The notes beneath the pieces were generated by a model. That model was not told the DNA's origin. It saw only the letters and a program-made list of their open reading frames with translations, and searched no databases. The position numbers and the translations under genes are program-made. Below, in pieces: positions 8,344 through 16,837 of a DNA stretch of 64,000 nucleotides; positions within the stretch are counted from its first letter, which is position 1; every line of letters begins with the position of its first letter. Source of the stretch: Streptomyces mirabilis (GTDB taxonomy: Bacteria > Actinomycetota > Actinomycetes > Streptomycetales > Streptomycetaceae). Location of the stretch: NCBI RefSeq assembly GCF_018310535.1, contig NZ_CP074102.1, positions 496,001 through 560,000 of the forward strand, in the 5' to 3' direction.

Positions 8344-9297
8344 TCACTCCCCCTCGGTCGCCACGCCCTGTGCGTGCAACTGTGCGGCGGGCCATCTGCC
8401 CTCGTGTACGGCCGTGCGGACCTGGCGGGTCAGCTCGCGGGCGACGACCTCGACGGCCGGTGGGGTACGCCCCGTCCTCGGCATCCCGAGGACGATCGAG
8501 CGCCACACGTCCGGCTCGGTCAGCGGCGCGGCGCTCAGGGTGCTCGTGGCGACGTCCTCGGCGATGCCCACGCCCGGCAGGATCGTCCAGCCGTGACCGG
8601 CGAGGACGAGCCGCTTCTGTACCCGCATGGAGTTGGTCTGCACGGCCACGTCCAGCTTCGCTCCGGCACGGGCGGCGGCCGCGTCGATGAGGCTGCGCAG
8701 CGCGTGACCGGCCGTGGGCATCACCAGCGGGTGGGCGGCCACCCGCGCGAAGGGAACAGGCCGGTCGCGGCGCAGGCCGCCGTCCGGCGGCGCGACGGCC
8801 CACAGGTGCTCGCGGACGAGGGGATGGGCGTTCAGCGACGGGGTGCTGGCCAGGTTGTAGAGCAGGCTCAGGTCCAGGTCGCCGTCGTCGAGCCACTGCT
8901 GGAGATGGCCGGAGTACGCGGTCATCAGGCGCAGTTCGATGCCGGGCCGGCCGCGGGCGAGGGCGGACACCAGCGGCTCCGCCAGCAGGTCGGTCGCGCT
9001 CTCCAGGAGACCCACGGTCACGATGCCGGTGACCGCCCCCGGGGCCGGCTGGATCTCGGCGCGGGCCCGCTCCAGTTCGTTCAGGGCGCGGCGGGCGCGT
9101 TCGACCATGAGGGTGCCGGCCTCGGTGGGGCGCATGCCCTGGCGGGTGCGCTCGAACAGGGCGACGCCGAGTTCCTCCTCCAGCGTGCGGATCTGCCGGG
9201 TGACCGCGGGCTGGACCAGGTGCAGCAGTTCCGCCGCCCGCGTGACGCTGCCGACCTCGGCGACGGTCACGAGCGCCTTGAGCTGCTTCACGTCCAC
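8344..9297 (-). CDS. LysR-family transcriptional regulator
   Basis: 317 residues from GTG 9297. The N-terminal winged HTH has VKQLKALVTVAEVGSVTRAA, VQPAVTRQIRTLEEELG and LFERTRQGMRPTEAG. Residues 90-310 form the periplasmic-binding-like effector domain. The frame stays open upstream, but GTG 9297 has a GGGAGG site 5 bases ahead and starts exactly where LysR proteins start; the upstream extension is a low-complexity Asp/Ala run. It is divergent from the CoA-transferase gene (190 bp gap), the classic arrangement for a LysR activator of that operon. The effector is likely a pathway acid or CoA ester, by inference. Confidence 0.9.
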   Translation of the reverse strand: MDVKQLKALVTVAEVGSVTRAAELLHLVQPAVTRQIRTLEEELGVALFERTRQGMRPTEAGTLMVERARRALNELERARAEIQPAPGAVTGIVTVGLLESATDLLAEPLVSALARGRPGIELRLMTAYSGHLQQWLDDGDLDLSLLYNLASTPSLNAHPLVREHLWAVAPPDGGLRRDRPVPFARVAAHPLVMPTAGHALRSLIDAAAARAGAKLDVAVQTNSMRVQKRLVLAGHGWTILPGVGIAEDVATSTLSAAPLTEPDVWRSIVLGMPRTGRTPPAVEVVARELTRQVRTAVHEGRWPAAQLHAQGVATEGE

Positions 9298-9488
9298 CGC
9301 CGCCTCCCGTGCATCCGTTGCCCCCGCACGCGCCTCCGCACCTTCGGCGGCGCCCTCATCCGTATCCGTATCCGCATCCAGCATGGAGCCATCAGGTCTT
9401 GCTATTTCACCGAGGCCTCCATGAGCGACCATGATGGCATCACGGCCGCGTCGCCGCGGTCTCCCGGCCAGCCTCTGGAGGTCGCCCC

Positions 9489-10691
9489 ATGACCGAGCTC
9501 TCCGAAGCGCTTCCGCTCTCCGGTATCACCGTCGTCAGCGTCGAGCAGGCGGTGGCGGCGCCCTACGCCACCCGTCAGCTGGCCGACCTCGGCGCCCGGG
9601 TGATCAAGGTGGAACGCCCGGGAGGCGGCGACTTCGCCCGTCGCTACGACACCACCGTGCACGGCGAGTCCAGCTACTTCGTATGGCTCAACCGCTCCAA
9701 GGAGTCCCTGACCCTGGACCTGAAGTCGGCCCGGGGCCGGGACGTTCTGGAACGGCTCCTCGCCGGCGCCGACGTCTTCGTACAGAACCTGGCGCCGGGC
9801 GCGGCCGCCCGGCTCGGGCTGGACGCCCCGGCGTTGCGGGAGCGGTACCCGTCTCTGATCCCGTGCACCATCTCCGGATACGGGACCAGCGGGCCCTGGG
9901 CCGATCGCAAGGCCTACGACCTGCTCGTGCAGTGCCAGACCGGGCTGGTCTCCCTGACGGGGAACGAGCACGGGTCCGCCCGGGCCGGGGTGTCGATCGC
10001 CGACATCGCGGCCGGGATGTACGCCTACTCGGGCGTTCTCACCGCCCTGTTCACGCGCGCCACCACGGGAGTCGCCCGCGCAGTGGAGGTCTCGCTGTTC
10101 GAGGCGCTGGCGGAGTGGATGGGACAGCCGGCGTACTACACACGCCACGGCGGCACCCAGCCGCCACGGCTCGGCACCCAGCACGCCACCATCGCCCCGT
10201 ACGGCGCCTACCCCGCGGCCGACGGCAAGGACGTGCTCTTCTCGATCCAGAACGAGCGCGAATGGGCCGCGCTGTGCGAGCGGTTCCTGGGGCGCCCGGA
10301 CCTCGTCGACGACCCGCGTTTCGCCACCGGCTCGGACCGCGTGTCCCACCGGGAGGAGCTGAACACGATCGTGGCCGAGCGGTTCCGCACGCTGGACAGT
10401 CAGGAGGCGATGAAGCTGCTGGACGCGGCGGCCATCGCCAACTCCGGTGTGAACACGGTCGAGGAGTTCCTCACCCACCCCGTACTCGAGGAGCGCGACC
10501 GCTGGCAGGACGTACGACTGCCCGGGGGCGCGGGGCCGGTGCCCGCGCTGCTGCCGCCCGTCGACCTGGCCGGGGTCACTCCCCGTATGGACGCCGTTCC
10601 CGCCGTCGGCGAGCACACCGACACGATCCTGGCCGCGCTGGGACACAGCGCGGCCGACATCGACGCCCTCCGGGCCGACGGCGTCGTCTGA
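9489..10691 (+). CDS. CaiB/BaiF family (type III) CoA-transferase
   Basis: 400 residues covering the whole family length. Visible markers are LADLGARVIKVERPGGGDFAR, WLNRSKESLTLDLKSARGRD, the segment VFVQNLAPGAAARLGLD, and the large and small domains linked by the YPAADGKDVLFSIQNEREW block. The catalytic Asp lies in GVSIADIAAGMYA. Such enzymes move CoA between a dicarboxylic or aromatic acid and a donor such as succinyl-CoA. GGAGG precedes the ATG by 7 bases. It is followed 58 bp later by an acyl-CoA dehydrogenase on the same strand, probably one operon. Confidence 0.92.
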   Translation: MTELSEALPLSGITVVSVEQAVAAPYATRQLADLGARVIKVERPGGGDFARRYDTTVHGESSYFVWLNRSKESLTLDLKSARGRDVLERLLAGADVFVQNLAPGAAARLGLDAPALRERYPSLIPCTISGYGTSGPWADRKAYDLLVQCQTGLVSLTGNEHGSARAGVSIADIAAGMYAYSGVLTALFTRATTGVARAVEVSLFEALAEWMGQPAYYTRHGGTQPPRLGTQHATIAPYGAYPAADGKDVLFSIQNEREWAALCERFLGRPDLVDDPRFATGSDRVSHREELNTIVAERFRTLDSQEAMKLLDAAAIANSGVNTVEEFLTHPVLEERDRWQDVRLPGGAGPVPALLPPVDLAGVTPRMDAVPAVGEHTDTILAALGHSAADIDALRADGVV

Positions 10692-10749
10692 ATCCCCGGC
10701 CCGGCGCTTCCTCTCTCCTCCTCGCCCGTCCCCCAAGGAGCGGCACAGC

Positions 10750-11916
10750 ATGAGCACTCTCGACATCCTGTCCGAGGACGAGCGGCTCGTCGTCGCCGCC
10801 GTGCGCGAGTTCGTCGACAAGGACGTCAAGCCGGTCGTCCGAGAACTCGAGCACACCGACACCTACCCCGAAGCCCTGATCGAGCGGATGAAGAAGCTCG
10901 GGGTCTTCGGACTCGCCGTCCCCGAGGAGTACGGCGGTACACCGGTCTCCACCTCCTGCTATGTGTTCGTCACGGAGGAACTCGCCCGCGGCTGGATGAG
11001 CCTGGCGGGCGCGATGGGCGGCCACACCGTGGTGGCCAAACTGCTGCTGCACTTCGGCACCGAGGAGCAGAAGCGCCGCTGGCTGCCGCGGCTGGCCACC
11101 GGCGAGGTCCGGGCGACGATGGCTCTGACCGAACCCGGCGGCGGGTCCGACCTCCAGGCGATGCGGACTCTCGCCCGCAGGACCGCGGACGGCTATGTGG
11201 TCAACGGCTCGAAGACGTGGATCACCAACTCGCGGCGGTCCGGGCTGATCGCCCTGCTGTGCAAGACCGATCCGGACACCACCCCCGCCCACCGGGGCAT
11301 CTCCGTCCTCCTCGTCGAGCACGGCCCCGGGCTCACCGTCTCCCGCGACCTGCCGAAACTCGGCTACAAGGGCGTCGAGAGCTGCGAGCTGTCCTTCGAG
11401 GACCACCGCGTGCCGGCCGACGCCGTCCTGGGCGGAGTCGAGGGCGAAGGGTTCGCCCAGATGATGAAGGGGCTGGAGACCGGGCGGCTCCAGGTCGCCG
11501 CCCGAGCTCTCGGCGTCGGCCGGGCGGCCCTGGAGGACTCGCTCGCGTACGCACAGGAACGGGAGTCCTTCGGCAAGCCCATCTGGCAGCACCAGTCGAT
11601 CGGCAACTACCTCGCGGACATGGCCACGTCCCTCTCCGCCGCGCGCCACCTCACCCTGCACGCCGCGCGCGAGGCCGACGCCGGCCGGCGCGTGGACATG
11701 GAGGCGGGCATGGCCAAGCTGTTCGCCTCCGAGACCGCCATGCAGATCGCCCTCAACGCCGTACGCATCCACGGGGGTTACGGCTACTCGACCGAGTTCG
11801 ACGTGGAGCGCTACTTCCGGGACGCCCCGCTGATGATCGTCGGCGAGGGCACCAACGAGATCCAGCGCAACGTGATCGCGCGCCAGCTCGTCAAGCGGGG
11901 TGGGCTGGACGCGTGA
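10750..11916 (+). CDS. Acyl-CoA dehydrogenase
   Basis: 388 residues with all three domains of the flavoprotein family. The FAD/substrate segments are ATMALTEPGGGSDLQAMRT and NGSKTWITNS; the C-terminal signature is IHGGYGYSTEFDVERYFRD, with the catalytic-base region and the GEGTNEIQRNVIARQL end. A GGAGCGG site precedes the ATG. With the CoA-transferase, LysR regulator and HTD2-type hydratase it suggests activation, dehydrogenation and hydration of a short branched or dicarboxylic acid. The substrate is not known. The 3' end overlaps the convergent DinB-like gene by 26 bp. Confidence 0.93.
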   Translation: MSTLDILSEDERLVVAAVREFVDKDVKPVVRELEHTDTYPEALIERMKKLGVFGLAVPEEYGGTPVSTSCYVFVTEELARGWMSLAGAMGGHTVVAKLLLHFGTEEQKRRWLPRLATGEVRATMALTEPGGGSDLQAMRTLARRTADGYVVNGSKTWITNSRRSGLIALLCKTDPDTTPAHRGISVLLVEHGPGLTVSRDLPKLGYKGVESCELSFEDHRVPADAVLGGVEGEGFAQMMKGLETGRLQVAARALGVGRAALEDSLAYAQERESFGKPIWQHQSIGNYLADMATSLSAARHLTLHAAREADAGRRVDMEAGMAKLFASETAMQIALNAVRIHGGYGYSTEFDVERYFRDAPLMIVGEGTNEIQRNVIARQLVKRGGLDA

Positions 11917-12751
11917 GCCGGTCCCGCCCCGCCCGCGAGCCGGTCAGGACCCGGCCCTGGCTCGCCACCTCCAGCGTCGCCAGGTCACGCACCGCGAAGC
12001 GGAGGTGCTCGCACTCCTCGTCCATCACCACCTCCAGGCAGCTGCCGACCGTGTGTGTCTCCTCGGGGTAGCCGGGCGCGGGCGTCCGTGTGCAGGGCCG
12101 TTCGAGCTCGGAGTCGGTGAGAGCGTCGACCAGGCCGCGTATCAGCGCCATGCGGTCGGCGCGCGCCGACATCGCCTCCGCGAACGACGGACGCGCGGCC
12201 AGGTCGATGCCGAGGGCCGCCGCGTCCGCGCGCGGATACGCGGTCTGGGGGACGCCGAGCGGGTGGTACGGCAGGGGCTCGTCGAGGACCGTACGACACG
12301 CCCAGGCGTCGGTGACGAAGACGAGGTGGCGCAGGGTCTCGACGAACGACCACTCGTCGTCGACCCGTTGGTGGTGGGCCGCATCGGGCAGCCGCTCGGC
12401 GCGGGCGACCGCGTCCGACCACAGCCGCTCGATCGTGTCCCACATCGCGCGGTGGTCGTCGGCCGTCCGCATGCCCCGCAACTGCACGCGTTCGGGGTGT
12501 CGTCGGTCCAGCTCGGCGGCCACGAACGCGGTGACGTCGACGCCGTTGACGACGAAGTTGCTGACGTGACCGGACACGTCGACGTCGACGAGCCACGAAT
12601 CGACGATCTTGACCCGGCTCAGGTCGCAGTCGACGAAGGTCGTCGCGGTGAGGTCGGCGACCGCGAAGCGCGCACCGCGGAGCGCGTCCGTGTGGTCGCT
12701 GTCGTACTCCCCCGCCGACCACCGGTGCGGACCGTACTGTGCCGCTGCCAT
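11891..12751 (-). CDS. Pentapeptide-repeat / DinB-like protein
   Basis: 286 residues from ATG 12751. Residues about 25-60 have pentapeptide-like spacing (ARFAVADLTATTFVDCDLSR). Residues 90-255 look like a DinB/YfiT four-helix bundle, with conserved His/Asp-rich helices HHQRVDDEWSFVETLRHLV and MDEECEHLRFAVRDL that may bind a metal. Family members often act as thiol S-transferases using mycothiol or bacillithiol. It starts 10 bp after the dienelactone-hydrolase gene on the same strand, so the two form an operon. The long upstream extension of the frame is an artefact of GC bias. Confidence 0.85.
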   Translation of the reverse strand: MAAAQYGPHRWSAGEYDSDHTDALRGARFAVADLTATTFVDCDLSRVKIVDSWLVDVDVSGHVSNFVVNGVDVTAFVAAELDRRHPERVQLRGMRTADDHRAMWDTIERLWSDAVARAERLPDAAHHQRVDDEWSFVETLRHLVFVTDAWACRTVLDEPLPYHPLGVPQTAYPRADAAALGIDLAARPSFAEAMSARADRMALIRGLVDALTDSELERPCTRTPAPGYPEETHTVGSCLEVVMDEECEHLRFAVRDLATLEVASQGRVLTGSRAGRDRLTRPAHPA

Positions 12752-12761
12752 GGGCGGGCCC

Positions 12762-13343
12762 CTACTCGATGCCGTCGAGGAGGACGAGCACGCGCCGGGT
12801 GAGCAGGGTGGCGGCGTGCTCGTCGTACGACGGCAGGCTGTTGTCGGCGAACAGGTGCTGCTTGCCGGGGTAGAGGAACAGTTCGGCGGCGTCGGGGGCC
12901 GATTCGACGAGGGCGCGGGCCGCGTCGAGGTCGCCCTCGTCGACGAAGTACTCGTCCGCCTCCATACCGTGGATCTGGACCGGGACCTCCTGCGGCCAGT
13001 CGCCGCCGAACTCCGAGGCCGGGACGCAGGAGTGGAACAGCAGCGCGCCCTTCGCGCCGGTCCGGGTCTGGGCGAGGTACTGCGCAGGCAGGACGCCCAG
13101 CGAGAAACCGGCGTACACCAGCTCGGCGGGCAGCTCGGCCGCGGCGGCCCGGCCGCGCTCGACGAGGGTGCCGAACCCGATGCCCTGGGCGTGCGCGCCG
13201 CCCTCTTCCAGGTTCTCGAAGACCCGCCCTTCATACAGATCCGGCACGTGGACGGCGTGTCCCGCTCCCCTGAGCGACTCGGCGAACGCGTGCACGCCGG
13301 GCGTCAGTCCGAGCGCGTGGTGGAACAGCAGTACTTCAGCCAT
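12762..13343 (-). CDS. Dienelactone hydrolase-family alpha/beta hydrolase
   Basis: 193 residues. The nucleophile elbow appears as AGFSLG (Ser rather than the Cys of true dienelactone hydrolases). A substrate or acid segment is seen in QIHGMEADEYFVDEGDL, and the catalytic His in LYPGKQHLFADNS. The length matches short DLH-like proteins. ATG 13343 is preceded by GGAGGGGG. It is the first gene of a two-gene operon with the DinB-like gene. The substrate is unknown; the Ser nucleophile suggests a carboxylesterase-like activity. Confidence 0.85.
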   Translation of the reverse strand: MAEVLLFHHALGLTPGVHAFAESLRGAGHAVHVPDLYEGRVFENLEEGGAHAQGIGFGTLVERGRAAAAELPAELVYAGFSLGVLPAQYLAQTRTGAKGALLFHSCVPASEFGGDWPQEVPVQIHGMEADEYFVDEGDLDAARALVESAPDAAELFLYPGKQHLFADNSLPSYDEHAATLLTRRVLVLLDGIE

Positions 13344-13393
13344 GTCGGCCCCCTCCGTCGGTGCGCAGCCCAGGTGACTCCGCGGGACCGAGT

Positions 13394-13567
13394 ATGGACC
13401 GAGGCACTGACATCGCCCGGCGGTCGCCGCGCACCCACGCCAAACACCTCCTCCGGTGGGCGGGCGTGGTGTTCGACGGGCGCCCGGAGCAAGGCATTCC
13501 GCACTTCGTCCATCGGATGCGCGGCACGTCGGTGGAGTGCTTCTTTGCCCAAGTGCACGCCCCCTGA
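13394..13567 (+). CDS. Small hypothetical ORF in the 13.34-13.65 kb gap
   Basis: The 308-bp gap before the KAS III gene holds only this 57-codon frame, starting with MDRGTDIARRSPRTHAKHLL and ending FFAQVHAP. I recognise no family, see no good ribosome site and see no other feature in the gap. It may be spurious or the end of a degraded gene. Confidence 0.2.
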   Translation: MDRGTDIARRSPRTHAKHLLRWAGVVFDGRPEQGIPHFVHRMRGTSVECFFAQVHAP

Positions 13568-13651
13568 GCGCACTTGTCCCTGTTGATCCACAACGGGTTA
13601 GGTGAGCACCATGCTGCTGACCGGCAGCCGACGCGGGGAGAGGTGGTTGTG

Positions 13652-14734
13652 ATGTCAGCTGCTGTGGTCTGTGGGATCGGCACATGCCTGCCGGAGCGTG
13701 TCGTCAGCAATGACGACCTGGCCGCCCGGCTGGACACCTCGGACACCTGGATCCGTTCCCGTACCGGCATCACACGGCGCCGGATCGTGAACCCGGGCAC
13801 CAGTACCGGTGATCTCGCGGTGGCCGCCGGACGGGCCGCGCTGGACTCCGCGGGGCACGGCGCCGACTTCGTCCTGCTGGCGACGACGACGCCGGACCGT
13901 CCCTGCCCGGCGACCGCGCCCGAGGTGGCGCATCGCCTGGGGCTCGGCGAGGTACCGGCCATGGACATCTCGGCGGTCTGCTCCGGATTCGTGTACGCGG
14001 TCACGGTGGCGAGATCCCTGATGGCGTCCGGGACCTGCGCCCGCCCGCTCGTGATCGGCGCCGAGGTGTACACATCGATCATCGACCCGCTCGACCGGGA
14101 CACCGCGGTGATCTTCGGGGACGGGGCCGGGGCGGTCGTGCTGCGCGAGGGCGGGGCCACGGAGCCGGGAGCGCTGCGCGCCGTCGACCTCGGCAGCGAC
14201 GGCTCGGGCGGCGAACTGATCACGGTGGCCGCGGGCGGCTCCCGCCGCCCCCGTGCCGACGGCGAACTCCCACGCTCGCAAAGGTACTTCCGGATGCAGG
14301 GCCGTACGGTGTACCGGCACGCGGTGCACCGGATGACCGCCTCCTCGCGGCTCGTGCTGGAGCGGGCCGGCTGGTCGCCGCAGTCGGTGCGTGCCTTCGT
14401 CGGCCACCAGGCCAACCAGCGGATCCTCGACGCCGTGGGCGACCGGCTCGGCATCGGCACCCCGCACCGCTTCGGGAACATCGCCGAGGTCGGCAACACC
14501 GCCGCCGCCTCCATCCCCCTCGCCCTCGCGGACACCGCCGCACGTGACCTCGTACGGCCCGGCGAGCGCAGCCTGCTCACCGCTTTCGGCGGGGGCCTGA
14601 CCTGGGGTTCCATCGCCCTGTCATGGCCGGCCGCGGTGCCGGTCCACCAGCCTCTCCCGGTCCCCGCGGCGCACCGCCCGGCCACAGTCCCGGCTCCGGT
14701 GCCGGTGCCCTGTCAGAACGGACCGCGGCCGTGA
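13652..14734 (+). CDS. 3-oxoacyl-ACP synthase III (FabH-like) paralogue
   Basis: 360 residues. The catalytic triad is visible: Cys110 in DISAVCSGFVYA, His252 in VGHQANQRI and Asn282 in AEVGNTAAAS. The N terminus has the usual CGIGTCLPERVVSNDDLA. The enzyme condenses an acyl-CoA with malonyl-ACP. It stands alone, without ACP, FabD or FabF, so a specialised starter-unit or small-molecule role is more likely than primary fatty-acid synthesis. The Pro/Val/Ala-rich tail of about 30 residues after SIALSWPAA is longer than normal. ATG 13652 has a GGGGAGAGG site; upstream in-frame codons lack one. Confidence 0.9.
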   Translation: MSAAVVCGIGTCLPERVVSNDDLAARLDTSDTWIRSRTGITRRRIVNPGTSTGDLAVAAGRAALDSAGHGADFVLLATTTPDRPCPATAPEVAHRLGLGEVPAMDISAVCSGFVYAVTVARSLMASGTCARPLVIGAEVYTSIIDPLDRDTAVIFGDGAGAVVLREGGATEPGALRAVDLGSDGSGGELITVAAGGSRRPRADGELPRSQRYFRMQGRTVYRHAVHRMTASSRLVLERAGWSPQSVRAFVGHQANQRILDAVGDRLGIGTPHRFGNIAEVGNTAAASIPLALADTAARDLVRPGERSLLTAFGGGLTWGSIALSWPAAVPVHQPLPVPAAHRPATVPAPVPVPCQNGPRP

Positions 14735-14770
14735 CACCCGTATGCCACCTGAGTGCAGCAGTCGGATCGG

Positions 14771-14788
14771 ATGAGTAGTCGTACTCAT
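14771..14788. promoter_or_regulatory. Palindrome ATGAGTA-N4-TACTCAT
   Basis: Two perfect 7-base arms flank GTCG, about 100 bp before the small membrane protein gene at 14889. It has the form of a regulator-binding site; which protein binds is unknown. Confidence 0.5.
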
Positions 14789-14888
14789 GCCCGCTCGCGG
14801 ACGCGGCCGCCATCGTGATGTCAACACCCCTCCGGCACCCACACGAAGAGGGGGACCGTGCCACCGGCTTCACCCGACGGAGGACATC

Positions 14889-15242
14889 ATGAACATCTCG
14901 CGCCGTACCCGTACCGCACTCATCCGGGCCACGGACAACTGGCTCTCCCGTGTCTACCTGGCCGCCGTCACCGCCGCGACCGGCTACTTCCTCTTCGATG
15001 CCCTCTTCGTCGACCACCCCGACGCCTCCATGGCCGCCGTGGTGCCCTGGCTGCTGACCGCCCCGCTGAGCCTGCTGTACACCCTCCTGCCCGACGGCAC
15101 CCTCTCCGGCACGAGCACCGGCCTGTTCACCGCCCTCTACCTCGCGGGGATCGCCTTCGCCGCCCTCGCGAACGCCGCCTTCATGGGCCACGTCGTCCGC
15201 AGGCTCCGCCAGCCGTTCCCCGGTACCGCGCCCAGCGCCTGA
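14889..15242 (+). CDS. SCO4225-like small membrane protein
   Basis: 117 residues with three hydrophobic segments: YLAAVTAATGYFLFDALFV, MAAVVPWLLTAPLSLLYTLL and GLFTALYLAGIAFAALANAA. The DNWLSRVYLAA block near the N terminus and the DHPDAS loop match what I recall of the streptomycete SCO4225 family; its function is unknown. Start ATG 14889 has GGAGG about 7 bases upstream. It runs toward the TetR gene, with 9 bp between the stop codons. The ATGAGTA palindrome lies upstream and is a plausible control site. Confidence 0.75.
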   Translation: MNISRRTRTALIRATDNWLSRVYLAAVTAATGYFLFDALFVDHPDASMAAVVPWLLTAPLSLLYTLLPDGTLSGTSTGLFTALYLAGIAFAALANAAFMGHVVRRLRQPFPGTAPSA

Positions 15243-15251
15243 AGGGCCCGC

Positions 15252-15821
15252 CTACTTCACCCCGCCCGCATCCAGCAGCGCCGTCACCGTCGTCGTGGTC
15301 AGCCCTTCCAGCGTCTCGATCCCGGCACCGGCCCGGGCGCTCGCGCCGTCGAAGACCAGCATCAGCTGCCGGGCGAGAAGCTCGGGATCACGCGCACCAC
15401 CCAGCTCGGCCTGCGCACGGAACACCTCTTTCATACGCCCCTTCGCACCGCCCGCGACCACCGACGCCGGGTGCCCGGGGTCCTTGAGTTCGACGAGCGC
15501 GGCGAGGAACGGGCAGTCGCGGTACTCGGGCCGCACCGAGGCCGCCTCCATCCGCTCGAAGATGCCCAGGATGCGCTCGCGCGGCGTCCCGGCATCCTCC
15601 GGATCCGGCGCGAGCTGCTTCTCGTACCGCGGAATCCGCCGTTCCAGGCTTGCCGCCAGGACGTCGTCCTTGCTCTCGAAGAGCTGGTACATCGACCGCT
15701 TCGAGACACCGGCCGACCGGCACAGCGCCTCGATGCCGACGGATACGCCCTCGCGGTAGATCAGGTCGGCCGCCGCGTCCAGCAACCGGTCCCTGGTGGA
15801 CGCCTTGTCTGTAGTGGCCAT
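15252..15821 (-). CDS. TetR/AcrR-family regulator
   Basis: 189 residues. The N-terminal HTH is clear: TRDRLLDAAADLIYREG, then GIEALCRSAGVSKRSMYQLFESKDDVL. The C-terminal ligand domain has no assigned ligand. A 20-bp palindrome, GGGAAACCGATCGGTCTCCC, is centred about 40 bp upstream of its start. Two copies of the same palindrome lie in front of the SDR gene at 18266-18967, so the regulator probably controls itself and that SDR, and perhaps the divergent MoxR/VWA genes. Confidence 0.9.
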   Translation of the reverse strand: MATTDKASTRDRLLDAAADLIYREGVSVGIEALCRSAGVSKRSMYQLFESKDDVLAASLERRIPRYEKQLAPDPEDAGTPRERILGIFERMEAASVRPEYRDCPFLAALVELKDPGHPASVVAGGAKGRMKEVFRAQAELGGARDPELLARQLMLVFDGASARAGAGIETLEGLTTTTVTALLDAGGVK

Positions 15822-15850
15822 AAGGGCAGGCTACCGCGCGGGACGAGATT

Positions 15851-15870
15851 GGGAAACCGATCGGTCTCCC
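15851..15870. promoter_or_regulatory. TetR operator copy 1
   Basis: GGGAAACCGATCGGTCTCCC is a 20-bp inverted repeat with one mismatched pair, in the gap between the TetR gene and the MoxR gene. The same sequence in perfect form occurs at 18986-19005. Confidence 0.7.
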
Positions 15871-15976
15871 CGGGCCGCGTGGGCGCAATCACACGTGACA
15901 CATCGACTGAACAAGCGCTTGGATAGTGACGATCGGACAGTGTGTCCCACCCCGCCGTGCCGCGCTGGAGGCCCCG

Positions 15977-16837
15977 TTGCTGTTCACATCCGTCGACGAT
16001 GTCTCGGCGCGTCTCGCCGAGACCGGCTATCTGGCCTCGCCCGCGGTCGCGACCACGGTCTTCCTGGCCGACCGCCTGGGCAAGCCGCTGCTGGTGGAGG
16101 GCCCTGCCGGGGTCGGCAAGACCGAACTCGCCAAGGCCGTCGCCCAGGTGGCCGGGGCGCGACTGGTCCGGCTTCAGTGCTACGAGGGCGTCGACGAGTC
16201 CCGGGCGCTGTACGAGTGGAACCACGCCAAGCAACTGCTGCGCATCAGCGCGGGCCGCGACGAGACGTGGGACGAGGCGCGCACGGACATCTTCAGCGAG
16301 GAGTTCCTGCTGGCGCGCCCCCTGTTGACCGCCATCCGCGGCGACGATCCCAAGGTGCTGCTGATCGACGAGACCGACAAGGCCGACGTCGAGGTGGAGG
16401 GGCTGTTGCTGGAGGTGCTCAGCGACTTCCAGGTCACCGTCCCCGAGCTCGGCACGATCGCCGCGACCAGCCGGCCCTTCGTGGTTCTCACCTCGAACGC
16501 GAGCCGTGAGCTGTCGGAGGCGCTGCGCCGCCGCTGCCTCTTCCTCCACATCGGCTTCCCGGAGGAGGAGTTGGAGCGTCGCATCGTACGGCTGAAGGTG
16601 CCGGGGCTGGACGCGACGCTGACGGAGTCGGTGGTGCGGGTGGTCGGCGCACTGCGTGAGATGGACCTGCGGAAGGTCCCCTCGGTCGCCGAGACGATCG
16701 ACTGGGCGCGCACCCTGCTCGCGCTCGGGGCCGACACCCTCGACGAGACCGTCGTACGTGACAGCCTCGGCGTGCTCCTCAAGCACCAGGACGACATCCT
16801 CAAGGCGGCCGCCAAGCTCGACCTGGACGCCATGTGA
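15977..16837 (+). CDS. MoxR-type AAA+ ATPase (CoxD-like)
   Basis: About 286 residues. Walker A is GPAGVGKTEL, Walker B VLLIDETDKAD, the sensor region VVLTSNASRELSEALRRRC, and the CYEGVDESRALYEW block is typical of MoxR ATPases. These chaperone-like ATPases work with VWA-domain partners to insert cofactors or remodel complexes. TTG 15977 is chosen because GGAGG ends 5 bases before it and homologues begin at LFTSVDDV; GTG 15926 would add 17 residues without a site. The stop codon overlaps the GTG of the VWA gene by 4 bp, so the two are translationally coupled. Confidence 0.88.
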   Translation: MLFTSVDDVSARLAETGYLASPAVATTVFLADRLGKPLLVEGPAGVGKTELAKAVAQVAGARLVRLQCYEGVDESRALYEWNHAKQLLRISAGRDETWDEARTDIFSEEFLLARPLLTAIRGDDPKVLLIDETDKADVEVEGLLLEVLSDFQVTVPELGTIAATSRPFVVLTSNASRELSEALRRRCLFLHIGFPEEELERRIVRLKVPGLDATLTESVVRVVGALREMDLRKVPSVAETIDWARTLLALGADTLDETVVRDSLGVLLKHQDDILKAAAKLDLDAM

